From the NCBI RefSeq assembly GCF_016706325.1, contig NZ_JADJJX010000001.1, positions 434,001 to 498,000 of the forward strand: a DNA stretch of 64,000 nucleotides, written 5' to 3'. This DNA comes from Methanothrix sp. (GTDB lineage Archaea > Halobacteriota > Methanosarcinia > Methanotrichales > Methanotrichaceae). Shown here in pieces: positions 63,196-64,000 of this stretch (the stretch's first letter is position 1; every line of letters starts with the position of its first letter). The notes under the pieces were generated by a model that saw nothing but the letters and a program-made list of their open reading frames with translations, did not search any database and had not been told where the DNA came from. Position numbers and translations under genes: made by a program.

Positions 63196-63348
63196 CTACG
63201 AATACTTTTCAAATCCCATTTCAGGGGCGATCTCTCGGAAGCACTGACGGCACAGGTAAATCCCGTACTTTCTCACCAGGCCGTTCTTGCGGCGGCAACG
63301 CTTGCAAACGTTTGCTCCCCTTCCATAGACCTTCTTGCCTTTCTTCAT
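63196..63348 (-). CDS. rps14p: Ribosomal protein uS14 (S14p, zinc type)
   Basis: 50 residues beginning MKKGKKVYGRGANVCKRCRR. Four cysteines (C-x2-C and C-x2-C in NVCKRC and YLCRQC) form the zinc knuckle of archaeal S14/S29. It ends at TAG 63196-63198 and its start overlaps the uL5 stop by 4 nt. Confidence 0.97.
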   Translation of the reverse strand: MKKGKKVYGRGANVCKRCRRKNGLVRKYGIYLCRQCFREIAPEMGFEKYS

Positions 63349-63860
63349 GCTGCCTCCAAGACCTCAACGCCAAACTTCTTCTTGACGAACTCCACTGTAT
63401 CATCCTGGCTCAGCCTCTGTCTGGCCGGTAGCTTCTTTTTGGCTACCCTTCTCCGGGCTATCCTGTAGCCGGCCCTCTTCAGGGCCACGGAGATGTCCAT
63501 GCCGAATATCCCAATCTCCGGGTCGTATCTCATGCCAGGAAAGTCGGTGTGCTCCTCGATGCCAAAGGAGAAGTTGCCCTGCTGATCGAACTGGCTCTTC
63601 CTCAGGCTATTGCCTGCCGCTTTGAGGGCAAGGAGCAGAAAGTCCTCTGCTGCTTTGCCCCTCAGGGTCAGCTTGGCGCCAATGGGCTCCTTCTTCTTTA
63701 TATTGAACGTGGGCAGAGTCTTCTTGGCCATTGACCGGACGGGCTGCTGATTGGTGATCGCCTTCATGATCGTCTCGGCGTTCACCAGCCTCTGACCGCT
63801 CTCTCCTACCCCCACATGCACGACCACCTTGTCGATATGGGGTTCGAGCATCGCATTCAT
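63345..63860 (-). CDS. rpl5p: Ribosomal protein uL5 (L5p)
   Basis: 171 residues. PHIDKVVVHVGVGESGQRL, QQPVRSMAKKTLPTFNIKK and DFPGMRYDPEIGIFGMD are the L5 signature. It binds 5S rRNA and contacts P-site tRNA. Its ATG overlaps the eS4 stop. Confidence 0.97.
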   Translation of the reverse strand: MNAMLEPHIDKVVVHVGVGESGQRLVNAETIMKAITNQQPVRSMAKKTLPTFNIKKKEPIGAKLTLRGKAAEDFLLLALKAAGNSLRKSQFDQQGNFSFGIEEHTDFPGMRYDPEIGIFGMDISVALKRAGYRIARRRVAKKKLPARQRLSQDDTVEFVKKKFGVEVLEAA

Positions 63861-64000
63861 CTGGTTGCCCCCAGCTTGATGACCGGGCTTTCTGTTCCGA
63901 TCATGTAGACATACCTCTCGATGGTCTCAAACTCCTCATCGCCCGATATTATAACTCGGTTGGGCTGAGAGCTCCTCACCTTGATTATATCCTTGATCTT
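63857..64000 (-). CDS. rps4e: Ribosomal protein eS4 (S4e), C-terminal end
   Basis: The last 47 codons of a gene that continues past the window: KVRSSQPNRVIISGDEEFET, RYVYMIGTESPVIKLGATR, then TGA at 63857-63859. This matches the S4e C-terminus. eS4 precedes uL5 in archaeal S10/spc-type operons. Confidence 0.92.
   Translation of the reverse strand, partial: KIKDIIKVRSSQPNRVIISGDEEFETIERYVYMIGTESPVIKLGATR

Overview
The window is archaeal and points to an aceticlastic methanogen of the genus Methanothrix (Methanosaeta). The evidence is the archaeal ribosomal protein/secY block, aRF1, Rpo11, Csl4 and a NAC homologue, the tRNA-dependent cysteine pair SepRS and SepCysS, an F420H2-oxidase-type flavoprotein, a methanopterin-pathway RFAP synthase and, most telling, four tandem AMP-forming acetyl-CoA synthetase genes. 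Multiple acs copies are the known hallmark of Methanothrix, which activates acetate with this enzyme. The species cannot be fixed from sequence alone.

Layout. 1-7.7 kb (minus): the 5' part of a KamA-type radical SAM gene, a TrkH potassium transporter, a PGF-CTERM surface protein, rpoL-csl4-METTL5, and a large TPR protein. 7.9-13.6 kb (plus): prf1, an UPF0201 protein, a TIM-barrel isomerase-like protein, translin, sepS, rpiA. 13.6-19.7 kb: a small winged-helix protein, a secreted thioredoxin followed by a thioredoxin-CcdA fusion, NAC, an HD phosphohydrolase (frameshifted) and a small secreted protein. 19.7-30.6 kb: a degenerate GDPD fused to a Cys-rich domain, pscS, two tandem secreted paralogues, a CobT-like/dehydrogenase/TrpD-like operon, an AI-2E-type permease (frameshifted) and a tRNA methylthiotransferase. 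30.9-43.2 kb: acs1, acs2, acs3 (two frameshifts) and a divergent acs4, with a decayed B12-radical SAM fragment and a HEAT-repeat/nucleoside phosphorylase protein in between. 43.4-47.5 kb: a RimK-type ligase, purA and a DUF98-RFAP synthase fusion. 47.8-55.2 kb: a secreted protein, a 38-aa zinc finger, rubredoxin-fprA, a TauE/SafE permease, pspAB-htpX, an FKBP, a NYN-domain protein and threonine dehydratase. 55.3-64 kb (minus): tRNA-Ser with an apparent intron, truB, cmk, a DUF106 insertase, secY and the ribosomal cluster uL15 to eS4.

How the genes work together. The acs array feeds acetate into methanogenesis. The RFAP synthase fusion, and perhaps the RimK-like ligase, make the C1 carrier (sarcina/methanopterin). 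SepRS and SepCysS make Cys-tRNA. Rubredoxin and FprA form an oxygen-detoxification pair. HtpX and PspAB are membrane quality control.

Two overall observations stand out. First, five genes, including the essential ribosomal protein uL6, are broken by about eight single-base indels, nearly all in short homopolymers, which looks like sequence or assembly error rather than decay. Second, imperfect short tandem repeats are scattered through intergenic regions and inside coding regions. The best candidate for an undescribed system is the HEAT-repeat/nucleoside phosphorylase protein at 38.2-40.5 kb, whose architecture resembles nucleosidase immune effectors.
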